Positions 1 through 9,696 of a stretch of 64,000 bases of DNA are shown here, piece after piece. The position numbers and the translations under genes are program-made. Origin of the DNA: Kalmusia sp. IMI 367209 (Eukaryota > Ascomycota > Dothideomycetes > Pleosporales > Didymosphaeriaceae). Position 1 is the first letter of the stretch. Every line of letters starts with the position of its first letter. The notes below the pieces were generated by a model, which saw only the letters and a list, made by a program, of their open reading frames with translations, was not told the origin of the DNA and made no database searches. The stretch lies in assembly GCA_027946365.1 (NCBI GenBank), contig JAPEUQ010000010.1, positions 1,364,001 to 1,428,000 of the forward strand, given 5' to 3'.

Positions 1-1
1 G

Positions 2-365
2 AGCGTGGAGGATGCCGCGAGGCAGGGGTTAACGTATGCAAACTTTCAAGATCCGGAGAAGAAGGCGGACGGGTCGTATGAGAGGTTTCATGAGTTGACG
101 ATGCCGGTTCTGATTGCGAATGGTGAGTTTCCCGGAATTAGGAATTCTATGCGGATACTAATGCTCTGTAGGTAACGAGGACGTACTGTTGCCTACGCCG
201 AACAGCATTTTGATGTTTCAGAAGCTGCAGAATGCGAACGCGCAGCTGCATCTGTACCCGGACTCTGGGCATGGATTCTTGTATCAATATGCGGCTGAAT
301 TCTCAAAACTTGTCAATGACTTCCTAGACGATGAAGATCTTACGCCGGTGTCTAGTCACCTCTGA
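2..365 (+). CDS. alpha/beta hydrolase, C-terminal part
   Basis: Last two exons (2-122, 172-365) of a gene entering from the left edge. The 49-base intron has a GT donor, a ctaat branch site and a TAG acceptor. About 104 residues are visible. They contain MPVLIANGNEDVLLPTP, which resembles the strand and loop carrying the acid residue of the alpha/beta-hydrolase triad, and LYPDSGHGFLYQY, which supplies the catalytic His. The nucleophile elbow lies outside the window, so esterase, lipase or peptidase cannot be told apart. It ends at a TGA with no further domain. Confidence 0.75.
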
Positions 366-1276
366 GCACGCACTCTCGGATATAGTTATCCGTGAGACCA
401 TGCCCGCTACATGGATTTAACGGTGATAGTGATAGCTCTCGTCCGGTTGATTTTGTTATTCAAGATTATCAATAACTTGCTTCTTAGGAGACTCAATGCG
501 CTCCGAATAGACTAGTTTTCCACGATAGATCGTCAGATACTGCATTGTCTCACTAGAACTTACATCACAACTTTACAGTACGTAGACACTCGTAAGCAAA
601 AATCTGAGAATGTTTGAGATAGACACCATGCCATGCCATCTCACGTCCGTTTCCCGCTCCATGTACTTCTTGATCTAGGATCCTATCTAGACCTGCCTTT
701 AACGCCGCTCTTTCCCAAACACATAGCTCAAGCCCGAATTCTCGGGATGTCACTGGCCTTGGCGGACCCAAAGCCCGCAATCTATGACCTACAGGACTAG
801 CGCCTCTCACGGTCAGATTCGTAAACATGTCTTGGTATGTACTTATGAATACTACCATGATTAGCAAATAGCGCGAAAAGAAAGATTGGTTGGGAAGAAC
901 CTAGGGGCTCTGGGTGACACCAGATGGAACATTGAAAGTACTACCTAATCTAGTTTAGTTGATTTTCTTGATTGAACCACCTCGTTCTTCAAAACATTCA
1001 AAAGAAGCCGATACTAGCTGAGAATACCTCATACGCTTAACTTTGCCAGATAACACTCATTGCACTATATGCCCTTATAGGAGTCCGCACCTTCAGCATG
1101 GTGACGAGTTGTTGCCCCGCCAGGAGAAAAGTGTTGCTAGATATATAGATGCTCTGTGCAGTTTTCATCATTGCAGTGAATCACATCACCATAGTCAACG
1201 TTTTACTCTTGCTTTGGAAACCTTATTGCTGCTTATGTAGCCAACATCTCGCGGCCAAAGTACAATGAAGGAAAAT
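366..1276. other. intergenic, no gene supported
   Basis: Holds the 3' ends of the hydrolase (plus) and the BTB gene (minus). A 100-codon open frame on the minus strand has no recognisable domain and no gene-like signals. I see nothing else. Confidence 0.5.
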
Positions 1277-2107
1277 TTACGCAAGCTTACCATAGTGGTG
1301 TACCTGTGCGTGATCGTGATATTGCGCACAGAATTTCGCTTTCATGATTCTCTTCCATCCTTCACACCCGTTGACGCGAAGAGACATGTAAGATCCGGGG
1401 ACCATCTTCTTGTCGCGAAATGTCTCTAAGACATCTAGCATGAAATCAATTGAGAATCCCGACGTGGTTACGACCGTTCTGAAGTTTTCGAAGACAGAGA
1501 CATCGGTTAGGATATCCACGGCAAGTCTCCTCAGATTGCTGTTCTCTGGAGTTCTATCATAGATGGATTTGATGGCTCCATATTCGACCTTCCATTTCTT
1601 GGCGAAGCTGCGAAAGTAGATCTCCAACGCGTCGTTAGTCAAAGCGAGAATGCCATAGAAGTCGGCAAACACGAAGAGGTCAACCGCCTGCTGCTCGTTC
1701 AAATCCTCGCCTTTATCGGTTGTCGATGCCACTCCTGTGTTCATCCAGTTGAAGAACATCTCAAAGGTCTCGATTGCGCAATCCTTCATCTCGTACACGT
1801 CGGAGCCGCCCTCCTTGAAAGGGCCGTTCAGCGCTTTGTCAAAAACCTTGGAATGGAAACAGAGGACACTACGATAGACGCAGAAGTCTTTCTTAATGGA
1901 ACCTTGAGTAACCTGGATGGCCATTATGTAGTCGTATGCGGTTCTTGGTCATCGTAAGCAACGTTCAGAGTATATGTTAGGTCATAGGATAACGCAGCCT
2001 ATGATGTGTCTTTGGACTGCATAGTCGCAAGAAACTTACGCAGGCGGCTTCGGAGGGGGGGGGTGATTGCACGGGATGTCGTCCATTGACAGGCGATTAG
2101 GCGCCAT
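1277..2107 (-). CDS. BTB/POZ domain protein
   Basis: Two exons on the minus strand: 2107-2040 and 1943-1277. The donor is GTAAGTTT, and the intron has a ctaac branch site and an AAG acceptor. The product is 244 aa. After a proline-rich leader (CNHPPPPKPPA) comes a typical fungal BTB core: YRSVLCFHSKVFDKALNG, then a segment ending FKEG and a helix with FEMFFNWMNTG. A helical C-terminal half follows the LTNDALEIYF segment. BTB proteins of this kind usually act as protein-protein adaptors, some for cullin-3 ligases; no MATH, BACK or kelch partner domain is evident. The start at 2107 is chosen because it feeds the joined frame; an in-frame extension further upstream is not gene-like. Confidence 0.75.
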
Positions 2108-2474
2108 GGAAGCGTTAGCCACAGACGCTATGGTCGGTACAGGCAGTGAGCCAAAAGCGTGAAGGTGAGGACCGCGATGGACGTTACAAGAAAGTAAGTG
2201 GAGTGTTTGTTTACCACTCCGGAAAATTGTTGTCCCGGGCGATGAGCATTGCAACGGAAGGAAGCTGCGCAGTTATACGGCCTCTGTTGAAGGAGAATTA
2301 CCCCAGGAAATGTGAAATGAGCGGCAGACATCTGGTATGACTGCAAGCGAGGCGAGGCATCATTCAAAACATTAATGACGCAAATGATTTAAAAATTGTG
2401 ATATGATGATCCTCACTTTGTACATGTCTCTAATTGATTTACAAATGATATACAGCTTATAGTCCTACAATATG

Positions 2475-4115
2475 CTACAAATAACCCGTCACCAAATCCT
2501 CAAAATATCTTCTAGCCTCTGCGATATGCGTCTTGACCGTGAAATGACCCTTTGACTGCTCAGCGTCGCCAATCTGGCGTTGTAAAGCGTGATTCAAGGT
2601 CTTGATAGTGGCGACTTCATTCGGCTGATTCACCAGCTCTAAGCTGAGCGTATCAGACTCAACTTCACGGGGACCGACTACGATGATGTGGTTATACTTC
2701 TTCATACGAGCCTCGGCAATCTTCTTCCCTAAAGGACGATTGCTTTGGTCGATGTCGATTGGAAGGTGAATGGCGGAGAGCGGTTGTGGGGTCGGTTTAG
2801 AAGACAATGGAGTAGGTGAGGCGAGAGGGGCCTGGAGACCCGAGAGCACGGATTGTATACGAGCAGCATACGCTAGCACCTCAGGCTTCTGATTCAATGC
2901 AAGGACGATAGCTGGCCGTGGAGAAAGCCAGAAGGGATACTTTCCGGCGTAGTGCTCGATGAGTAGAGCCATGAAGCGTTCTAGCGAACCGTAGATGGCG
3001 CGATGAACGATGACCGGTCTGCGATTGGAAGGATCTATGTCCTTATCTCCGGCTGCTTGAGGGCCTTCCTCCAACTCCCCTGGCGACGCTTGGTATTGTA
3101 GATCAAATCGTTGGGGAAGCTGAAAGTCGAGTTGAATCGTGGCTGTTTGATGCTCTTTTCCATTCGCATCTTTCAGAATGATATCAATCTTAGGACCGTA
3201 GAAGGCACCGTCGCCCTTGTTGATGGCCCATTCTCTTCCACTGTTATGTAAAGCCTCAGCCAGCTGTTCCTCCGCTCTCTTCCACTCCTCCTCTGTCCCA
3301 ATAAAGTGCTCTTCCGGGCGGGTCGAAAGCAACAGCTTGTACGGACCGAGACCGAAGGTGTCATACACCATACCTACAAATTTCAAGGTCTGCTCGATCT
3401 CAGACAGGATTTGGTCTGGCCGGCAGAAGATATGGGCATCGTCTTGGTGGAATCGCCGCACCCTTGTCAATCCAGTCAAAGCTCCTGATATTTCGTTCCG
3501 ATGCAACGCGCTAAAGTCGGCATACCGTACAGGTAAGTCTCTGTAGCTTTTGATATCATCTCTGAACAATAAACAGTGTCCTGGGCAATTCATTGGCTTC
3601 AATCCGAATTCTTCATCCTGCCCAGCCTCTGCATTCTCCGTCTGTCCTGATGCGCCTCGCCCCTGTACGCTGAACATATCCTCGGCATAGTTCTCCCAAT
3701 GGCCAGACGTCTCCCATAATGACTTTTTGTATATAGTCGGTGTGATTACTTCTTGGTACCCGAATTGTGGGTATTGCGCTCTTAGGAAAGCTTGCAGTTT
3801 CTGGAAGACGTATGCACCGTTAGGGAGGAGTAGCGGCGAGCCAGGGGAGTATGGAGAGGTTATGAAGAGATCGTGCGACTGCGCAAGCGTGCGATGATCG
3901 ATCTGGGGGGTAGGTGGGTCGGAGGTTGTAGGGTTCAGCTGTGCGTTTTGTGAGGCTGCTTGGGAGTCGATGATCACGGATTTCTGGAATTGCTGGGGAG
4001 CAGAGCACGAGCAGCTCCGGAAAAATGTCGGCGCATACTTGCGGTAGGAAACAGACTTCAATGAGAAGCGTCCGAGGCTTCTAGTAATAGTGGCAAGCTG
4101 CCGTAAGGGCGGCAT
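2475..4115 (-). CDS. MST1: threonyl-tRNA synthetase, mitochondrial
   Basis: Single exon, 546 aa. Charges mitochondrial tRNA(Thr). The N-terminus is Arg/Ser-rich without acidic residues (MPPLRQLATITRSLGRFSLK), as expected of a matrix-targeting presequence. Class II synthetase landmarks follow: a GLKPMNCPGH segment with the zinc-binding Cys, motif 2 with RNEISGALTGLTRVRRFHQD followed by DAHIF, motif 3 with HRAIYGSLERF, and a C-terminal anticodon-binding domain (HIIVVGPREVESDTLSLE). The TGS and editing domains of the cytosolic enzyme are absent, which fits the short mitochondrial form (yeast MST1). It faces the membrane-protein gene across a 452-base shared upstream region. Confidence 0.93.
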   Translation of the reverse strand: MPPLRQLATITRSLGRFSLKSVSYRKYAPTFFRSCSCSAPQQFQKSVIIDSQAASQNAQLNPTTSDPPTPQIDHRTLAQSHDLFITSPYSPGSPLLLPNGAYVFQKLQAFLRAQYPQFGYQEVITPTIYKKSLWETSGHWENYAEDMFSVQGRGASGQTENAEAGQDEEFGLKPMNCPGHCLLFRDDIKSYRDLPVRYADFSALHRNEISGALTGLTRVRRFHQDDAHIFCRPDQILSEIEQTLKFVGMVYDTFGLGPYKLLLSTRPEEHFIGTEEEWKRAEEQLAEALHNSGREWAINKGDGAFYGPKIDIILKDANGKEHQTATIQLDFQLPQRFDLQYQASPGELEEGPQAAGDKDIDPSNRRPVIVHRAIYGSLERFMALLIEHYAGKYPFWLSPRPAIVLALNQKPEVLAYAARIQSVLSGLQAPLASPTPLSSKPTPQPLSAIHLPIDIDQSNRPLGKKIAEARMKKYNHIIVVGPREVESDTLSLELVNQPNEVATIKTLNHALQRQIGDAEQSKGHFTVKTHIAEARRYFEDLVTGYL

Positions 4116-4567
4116 CGAGAGATCTGGCGAGCTTCACAGCTCTGCCACAGGTACGTTGGAGACGAATATAGATTTAGCGCCTTGGCGCATTTTGTACCCA
4201 ATCTTATCTGATGATGACGTCGTCCCACTTATACTTCACGGGGCATACTAGAAAGTGCGTTACTTCACAAACAAGTAGACAAGCATGATTTTCCGTGCTA
4301 GCGGTATCAATAACAAACGTAATAAGCCTTCTGTGACGGCCCCTTCACGTCGCATCTTTGATTGGCCATCAACCACGTCACACCTTGACGAAGTGGCAAC
4401 CGCGTGCCCCAGCCTCTTTGGCACAACCATAGTATGTGACCAACACTAGCTTTTGAATACTTCGCCATCCTAAGCACATCCTAAGTAGGAAATTAATACC
4501 TTGGAAATTGCATTGCCCTTGGACGCCTCTCATTTACTCTCACTGCGACGAAATCAAACGATTCAGC
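4116..4567. other. divergent promoter region
   Basis: Shared upstream region of the mitochondrial threonyl-tRNA synthetase (minus) and the membrane protein (plus). Contains a TGACGTC element near 4215 and an ATTGG (inverted CCAAT) box near 4360. No gene seen. Confidence 0.5.
4215..4221. promoter_or_regulatory. CRE-like TGACGTC element
   Basis: A TGACGTC heptamer about 100 bases upstream of the threonyl-tRNA synthetase start. bZIP factors of the ATF/CREB and GCN4 classes bind such sites. One short match can occur by chance, so a role in amino-acid control is only a suggestion. Confidence 0.25.
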
Positions 4568-6382
4568 ATGGCTGCCGCGCGGTCTCGTAGGCAAAATGGT
4601 AGCCTGGGTGATTCTTGGGGCACCGCAGACTACTCGGATGAAAATGTCTCCATTGATTCTGCGGATTCCTTGTCAGATGCAGACAGCCAGAGTGACTATT
4701 TCGAAGAGCGGGAACGCGATGTGCCAGAGGAACAGGATGAAGACGATATGGCGACACCGATGCCACTACCAAAGAAACCGCAAACTTCACAGGTACTTCG
4801 GGATTTTCCTTCAACAAGAGCTTCGTACGTTCACCAGGATACACCAACCAAGGCTCGCGTGGGTTCACGTTCTCAGATGCCAAGAGATAGCTCAAGGTCT
4901 TCTCAACAGCCCACATCGCAGCAATCACTGGAGCCGAGCCTTATAATGCCCTCGATGCATACATCTATCAACGGGTTCAACCACGCTTCACCTATGCGCA
5001 ACTCTCAACTCAAGAACAGGAAACTCAGGCAGGCATCAACCCAGAGTCGATCAAGCAGAATGTCAGGCTCATCACAAGTGACCCCTCGAAGGGCTTCCAG
5101 GACTGATCCCGGCCCTCAGCAGCATGAGGCAGCCGGCCCGTGGCACTATATCGAGCTCTTCCGCGCCCACGTTCTCTGGCCAATCCTTAAATACCTCTTG
5201 GATGTTTTCGCCAACGCTATGAACAGCTTCATGAAGCCCATCTTTGGCTTTCTATTGGGCTTCGTCATTCTTATTGGACTCATCCATTACTCTTCTATAT
5301 TCCTACGCAACACATTTGAGGTAATTCTCGCTCCGGTATGCATGCTACCCTTCTCCTCCTACTTCGTCCCCTTCTGCGACACCTCTCCCAGCAGCCGTCA
5401 ACCAGACTTCGAACAACTCGTCACGGTTCAATCCGCTTTCGAAGATGTTCTTGAAGCGAACAAAGACTCCTACGCTCTACCAGCGAACATGAAGAAGAGC
5501 CAAGTTGCCATCCGCGACCTTCGCTCACAAGTCAAATTCTCGCGACTGCCCTCCCGCGCAGAGCTCGAAGTGGAATTCGACTACTTCATCGAGACGGCCC
5601 GCGAAGCATCCGACCATCTCGCAAAATATAATGCTAAAATAGGCTACGTCATGGACCAAACCATCAGTACGAACAAATGGACGCTCCAGGTCCTCCATGG
5701 CATCGCCTCGCAAGCCGAAAACACCGGGCGCCTCCCCCGCGCAATCGCATACCTCAATCCGCTCTCCGTCCTTTATGCGCCCTCCGACACGCTGGAGCAG
5801 CGCATCTTCGAGCAATACGTGCTGCACGTGGGAAAAGTCAAACACGACATCACGGGCCTGATAGACATGTCCGAATCGCTCATCGCGCTGCTCAACGCCC
5901 TGGAAAACCGTCTCGATGTCATCGCCGACATCGCGCTCCGTGACGATATCCATGTCTCCCGCGACCGCGAGCTGCTTCTCGCACAGCTCTGGTCTAGACT
6001 CGGCGGCAACCGCTCGTCCAAGGCGTCGTCGGACGCGTCCCTCCAGCTGCTTCGTCAGGTTATGCGGTATAGGTCTCAGGCTGTGCAGCACGTCACTGCT
6101 ACGCTGCTCAAACTTCAAGAAATTGCGGCTGGTCTGGAGAATCTCAGGGACGGCGTAGCAGCGCCCGAAGTCGTAGGTTTTAGAAGTGACGTCCCGCTGC
6201 AGTGGCACATCGAAGTTGTGGGGCGCTGTATCGAGCGGTTGCGGGACACGCGAGGAGAGACGCTAGCGATTGAGCGCGAGGCGATCAAGAAGGGGTTAGG
6301 TGAAAGTGGGGCGGAGAATGGGAGGAATCTGCTTGGTGGTGAGATGCCGACGGTGTATGCGAAGTCGTCGACCGAGGCGTAG
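4568..6382 (+). CDS. single-pass membrane protein, uncharacterised
   Basis: Intronless, 604 aa; I do not recognise a named family. The ATG at 4568 sits in a good context (cagcATGGct); no in-frame ATG lies upstream. Residues 1-190 are low complexity, rich in Ser, Asp, Gln and Arg, and likely disordered. An amphipathic stretch near 192 (WHYIELFRAHVLWPILKYL) leads into a hydrophobic segment at about 222-246 (FGFLLGFVILIGLIHYSSI). The remaining 350 residues look alpha-helical and coiled-coil-like. The layout suggests a membrane-anchored scaffold, for example at the ER or nuclear envelope, but nothing in the sequence fixes the compartment. Divergent from the synthetase gene. Confidence 0.8.
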   Translation: MAAARSRRQNGSLGDSWGTADYSDENVSIDSADSLSDADSQSDYFEERERDVPEEQDEDDMATPMPLPKKPQTSQVLRDFPSTRASYVHQDTPTKARVGSRSQMPRDSSRSSQQPTSQQSLEPSLIMPSMHTSINGFNHASPMRNSQLKNRKLRQASTQSRSSRMSGSSQVTPRRASRTDPGPQQHEAAGPWHYIELFRAHVLWPILKYLLDVFANAMNSFMKPIFGFLLGFVILIGLIHYSSIFLRNTFEVILAPVCMLPFSSYFVPFCDTSPSSRQPDFEQLVTVQSAFEDVLEANKDSYALPANMKKSQVAIRDLRSQVKFSRLPSRAELEVEFDYFIETAREASDHLAKYNAKIGYVMDQTISTNKWTLQVLHGIASQAENTGRLPRAIAYLNPLSVLYAPSDTLEQRIFEQYVLHVGKVKHDITGLIDMSESLIALLNALENRLDVIADIALRDDIHVSRDRELLLAQLWSRLGGNRSSKASSDASLQLLRQVMRYRSQAVQHVTATLLKLQEIAAGLENLRDGVAAPEVVGFRSDVPLQWHIEVVGRCIERLRDTRGETLAIEREAIKKGLGESGAENGRNLLGGEMPTVYAKSSTEA

Positions 6383-6842
6383 GGTGCCCTCGCTGAGCGG
6401 AGGATTGAAGACGGGCTGTTGGAACTGAGACCACGGGGTACTTACGTGCCTGCTAAGTGGAATCCTGGACTGGTTGGAGTTCAAGAAATGCGATGAACGT
6501 TCGATCCGGCACTGCAAGATAGGAAGGAAAGGTCTTGTATTTCCACTGAAGGCTTGGTGAAAAATTGACGATGAACGAAAGATGGGCACAGCAGACTATC
6601 AAGAGCTTTTGGGTTTTCATTCCTCATCAGTATTCGTAGCACATATCTAGATACCCCTACACAGCACCATGAATCCATGAAATCCCTTATTCATCAATCT
6701 CCATTGATTCCTGCCGGAACGTCCGCTCATGAAAAGTGGTGCCTCGTTACTTCTAGATGCGATTACACGAGAGAAATTGCTGAGACCGTTCAGTCCAGTG
6801 GGCCCTGCCCTTGGGGACATCCTCAGACTCATTCTTGACCCC
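6383..6842. other. convergent 3' region
   Basis: Lies between the stop of the membrane protein (plus) and the stop of the methyltransferase (minus). No domain-bearing frame on either strand; presumably 3' untranslated sequence and terminators of both genes. Confidence 0.5.
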
Positions 6843-8039
6843 TCAACACATCTGCACCTCTACAATCGCCCTCCTCACACCCTCCTCCAGCCCCTCAAAC
6901 TCCATCTCATACGCCACACACCCCTTCTTCCCACACTCCTCCCTGAACCCATCCACACTTCCCCCAACGCCAAAGTACACCCTCTTCGCCGCAACAAGCG
7001 CCTTCCCGCTCTTGACGCGCTGCATAAGTGCGACCATGGCGTCCGTAAAAGCGGTCAAACTAGCAGGACTATATATAGTCTCAGAAGCTAAGATGAGTGT
7101 GTTGAGCTCTGCAGACGAAGGGATAAGCGGGAGCAGCTCAGCAGTTGGGATCCAAGAGCCAGACAGAAGTGTAAGCGTCAAGCCCAAGCTTCCAAGCTGC
7201 TCTTTAAACGCCCCTAGAACCTGCGGCGTAAGATACAAATCCCCATTCGCCTCCTCAACGCTCAGCAACGGATTCCCCGCCTCGCCAAACACCTCTTTAC
7301 TCCTCGCCTCATCTAGTGTACTCGCCCACGTGAGCACTAGGTTCGGCACTGTCACCAGCCGCAACACGTCGGCGTTGTAGTCTGTCAGCGTGAAGTAGAT
7401 GCCCAGCTGATTTTTGAGCGCATATTGGAAGAGCAGAAGGGAAGGCAGGGCGGTCCCACAGCCCATTTCGAGGACGTGGTGCACGCGCATGAGGTCATCG
7501 AGGTCTTTGCGGGGGCCGCGGTCGAGTAGGAAGCGGACGAGGTCGATGCTGCATTCCCAGGTTTTGTAGCCGCCTTCGTAGATGTTGGTTTGGACGTCGG
7601 AGTCCTGATGCATATGGTCAGATGATGGGAAGAGAGGGCCACATGATGAAGAGGGAGGGCTGAGGTCTGGGAGAGGTACGTACATTGAGACCGGCTAAGG
7701 GGTTGGAGGATGTGCCGTCGTCCTCGGCCATGAGTTGGAGGCGGACATCGAAGAGTTCGCGTCGGGGTAGGCGGGCGGTGAAGCCTTTAGGAGAGGTGGT
7801 GGTGAAGATTGAGTAGGATATTTTGTCAGGTAGGGAAGAGAGCTAGACAAGTTAGTCCAAAGCGTATACAGAGTATATGTTTCCGGCTTCTCACCTACCA
7901 ATTCATCTAAGTCATGTGTTCTGGCGGGGATCGGTGGAGGGGTATCCTGCCCCGCGTCTGTAACGTTTTGGATGGTCTGGGATACATCATGTGGGTCTTC
8001 TTCTATGTCATCACCTGAGAAACCGAAGCTGAAAGACAT
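6843..8039 (-). CDS. HPM1: histidine protein methyltransferase 1-like
   Basis: Three exons on the minus strand: 8039-7899, 7842-7684, 7604-6843; all introns are GT-AG and the first has a GACTAAC branch site. Product 353 aa. The joined protein has the family's linker (DELLSSLPDKISYS, then LPRRELFDVRLQLM), the DVQTNIYEGGYKTWECSIDL block that precedes the SAM pocket, and motif I as VLEMGCGTALPSL. In yeast, Hpm1 methylates a histidine of ribosomal protein L3; METTL18 is the animal counterpart. Assignment rests on these motifs and the whole-length layout. The C-terminal SETIYSP motif is the equivalent of the usual post-motif IV region. Confidence 0.85.
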
Positions 8040-8379
8040 ATTATGACACACTTGTGGGCTCTGGAATATGTGAAGTTGCACGTTGGTGTATTTTCTATCT
8101 GTTATCGATAACGGCGCGCGTCGTCATTGGCCCGTGCCTCACGCCGAGGCAAGGGCCGCCGACGCGTCGAACATCTTGACTCTATGATGCTGTATGAATT
8201 GTCGCATGCGAGGAGACCCGTAAAACCCTCATCAAGCCCGACTCCAGAACTCCATGCCGTTGTTGCTGCAAAATTAGTCCAATGGCGACTTCTCCCGCAA
8301 GTTGTACCCAAAGTGACGCGAAAGGCCGGGTGGTTGCTGAGGCCATTCCATCACCAGGCGTGGATGTCGCATGTTTGGA
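8040..8379. other. intergenic
   Basis: Upstream of the methyltransferase start and downstream of the bHLH gene, both on the minus strand. Open frames here carry no domain. Confidence 0.45.
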
Positions 8380-8736
8380 TCAATTCGACTGCTGTTGCTC
8401 GCCCTCGTTCCGCTTTTGCTGGGATTCAGATGCGGTGACCGTCTCCTTGGAAAGCTCCCATCCGGCGGTATCCAAGCCCTGTGCGTTGCCTGCCGCGATG
8501 AGTTGTTGTCGCTCGTTGATCTTCTCCCTCATATGCTGCAGTGTAGCTTCAAGAACAACGGCCTCACTCCTGCCTTGACCTTCCATGCCGGGGACTATGG
8601 ATGCGAGCCGGTCGAAGCCGTCACGGATTGCCTCGCGGCGCTTCTGCTCGGAGCGAATGTGGTTCTCCTTTTTCTGCGCTTCGGAGAGGCGTGGGCGTTC
8701 GGGACCGCCGGCGGGTGGACTTTGACTAGAAGTCAT
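8380..8736 (-). CDS. small bHLH transcription factor (INO4/Mlx type)
   Basis: 118 aa, no intron. A basic region and first helix (NHIRSEQKRREAIRDGFDRL) are followed by a loop (SIVPGMEGQGRSE) and a second helix (AVVLEATLQHMREKINERQ). The His, Glu and Arg of the H-E-x-x-R E-box reading pattern are present (H-I-R-S-E-Q-K-R-R). Almost nothing lies outside the bHLH, as in yeast INO4-type factors that work as heterodimers in phospholipid gene control; the partner is not in this window. The ATG at 8736 is chosen over an upstream non-ATG extension. Confidence 0.85.
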   Translation of the reverse strand: MTSSQSPPAGGPERPRLSEAQKKENHIRSEQKRREAIRDGFDRLASIVPGMEGQGRSEAVVLEATLQHMREKINERQQLIAAGNAQGLDTAGWELSKETVTASESQQKRNEGEQQQSN

Positions 8737-9696
8737 GGTGGGTGCAGGTGGTATCGGACTCGGAGGGTGGTGAGCTGGAAGCCTAGATAACAATACTGGT
8801 GTGGGCAGCTGATTGTCAGGAATGTACCAAGTGAGCTGCTGCTGCGTGCCGACGACCCCACGATATCATGGTCTAGAGGGATTTCAATGGGCGCTGGGTC
8901 GGTAACGGGACTCTAGCTCGGCTGCCTGTGACGGCGGGGAGGGAAAGTTCGGGTCGAGTTGGGCAGGATACTTGGGCGAGGTCGAGGCAATGGCTGCCCG
9001 TCGCACTTCATGTGAAAGTCGGCCGTCGCGTCGGCACGCTGCTGTCGAGGTAACAGTACGAGACGAGCGGGCGCCCAGCCATTCCATGTGTGCCGCGGTT
9101 CGTCTACTTGGGCCGGTCTCAGGCGCAAGCCAGACAAGACGCGGTCGGCGTGGGTGGGTGGTGTCTAGGCGCACAGGCACTATGCACACGTGCTCCAGCG
9201 CGCCGGGAGGGCAACGGATCCGGTACTTTATTTACGGTAGGCGTTTTGCGAGCGTTGGCGCGTCCATGGGGTTCGCGCAAGGGCTTGGGCGCGGATTCTT
9301 AGCTAGCAGTGTTCTAAGATTAAAGTGTTTCATGAGCTGTAGTCAGCCGATAGTGCATATGGGTGCATGCTGTCGTGGGCTTCCTGCCAGGGAAAAGCAC
9401 CTGTGACGCACCAGGGCAAGCTCCCGCCACCAGAGACCCCCCCAAGCAGCGCCCCAGGACCAGCCCACCGCCGCAGAGCTGGCTCACGACTTCAGTACGC
9501 TAATCATCCACACGTAAAAGAGAAGAGCGCAGCTTCGTGCCGGCGCAGCACAGCCTGGGAAGAGCAGGAAGCACCCCGAGCACCCCGCCCGCCGCAGTGC
9601 ACACGCCTGGGCAATCAGCAGCTCGCTTGACATGCGCCCAACCTCTCCCGCACGACACACGCACCGCCGTTATTGAAGACACTCGACACGTCTGCA
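8737..9696. other. divergent promoter region
   Basis: 960 bases between the bHLH gene (minus) and the Munc13-like gene (plus). GC-rich, with several overlapping open frames on both strands that have no domain and atypical composition. Likely long 5' leaders and promoters of the two genes. Confidence 0.5.

Noticed and set aside
565..867. 100-codon open frame on the minus strand
   Set aside because: No domain, unusual composition, no splice or neighbour support.
5525..6208. 227-codon antisense frame within the membrane protein gene
   Set aside because: Shadow of the GC-rich sense coding sequence.
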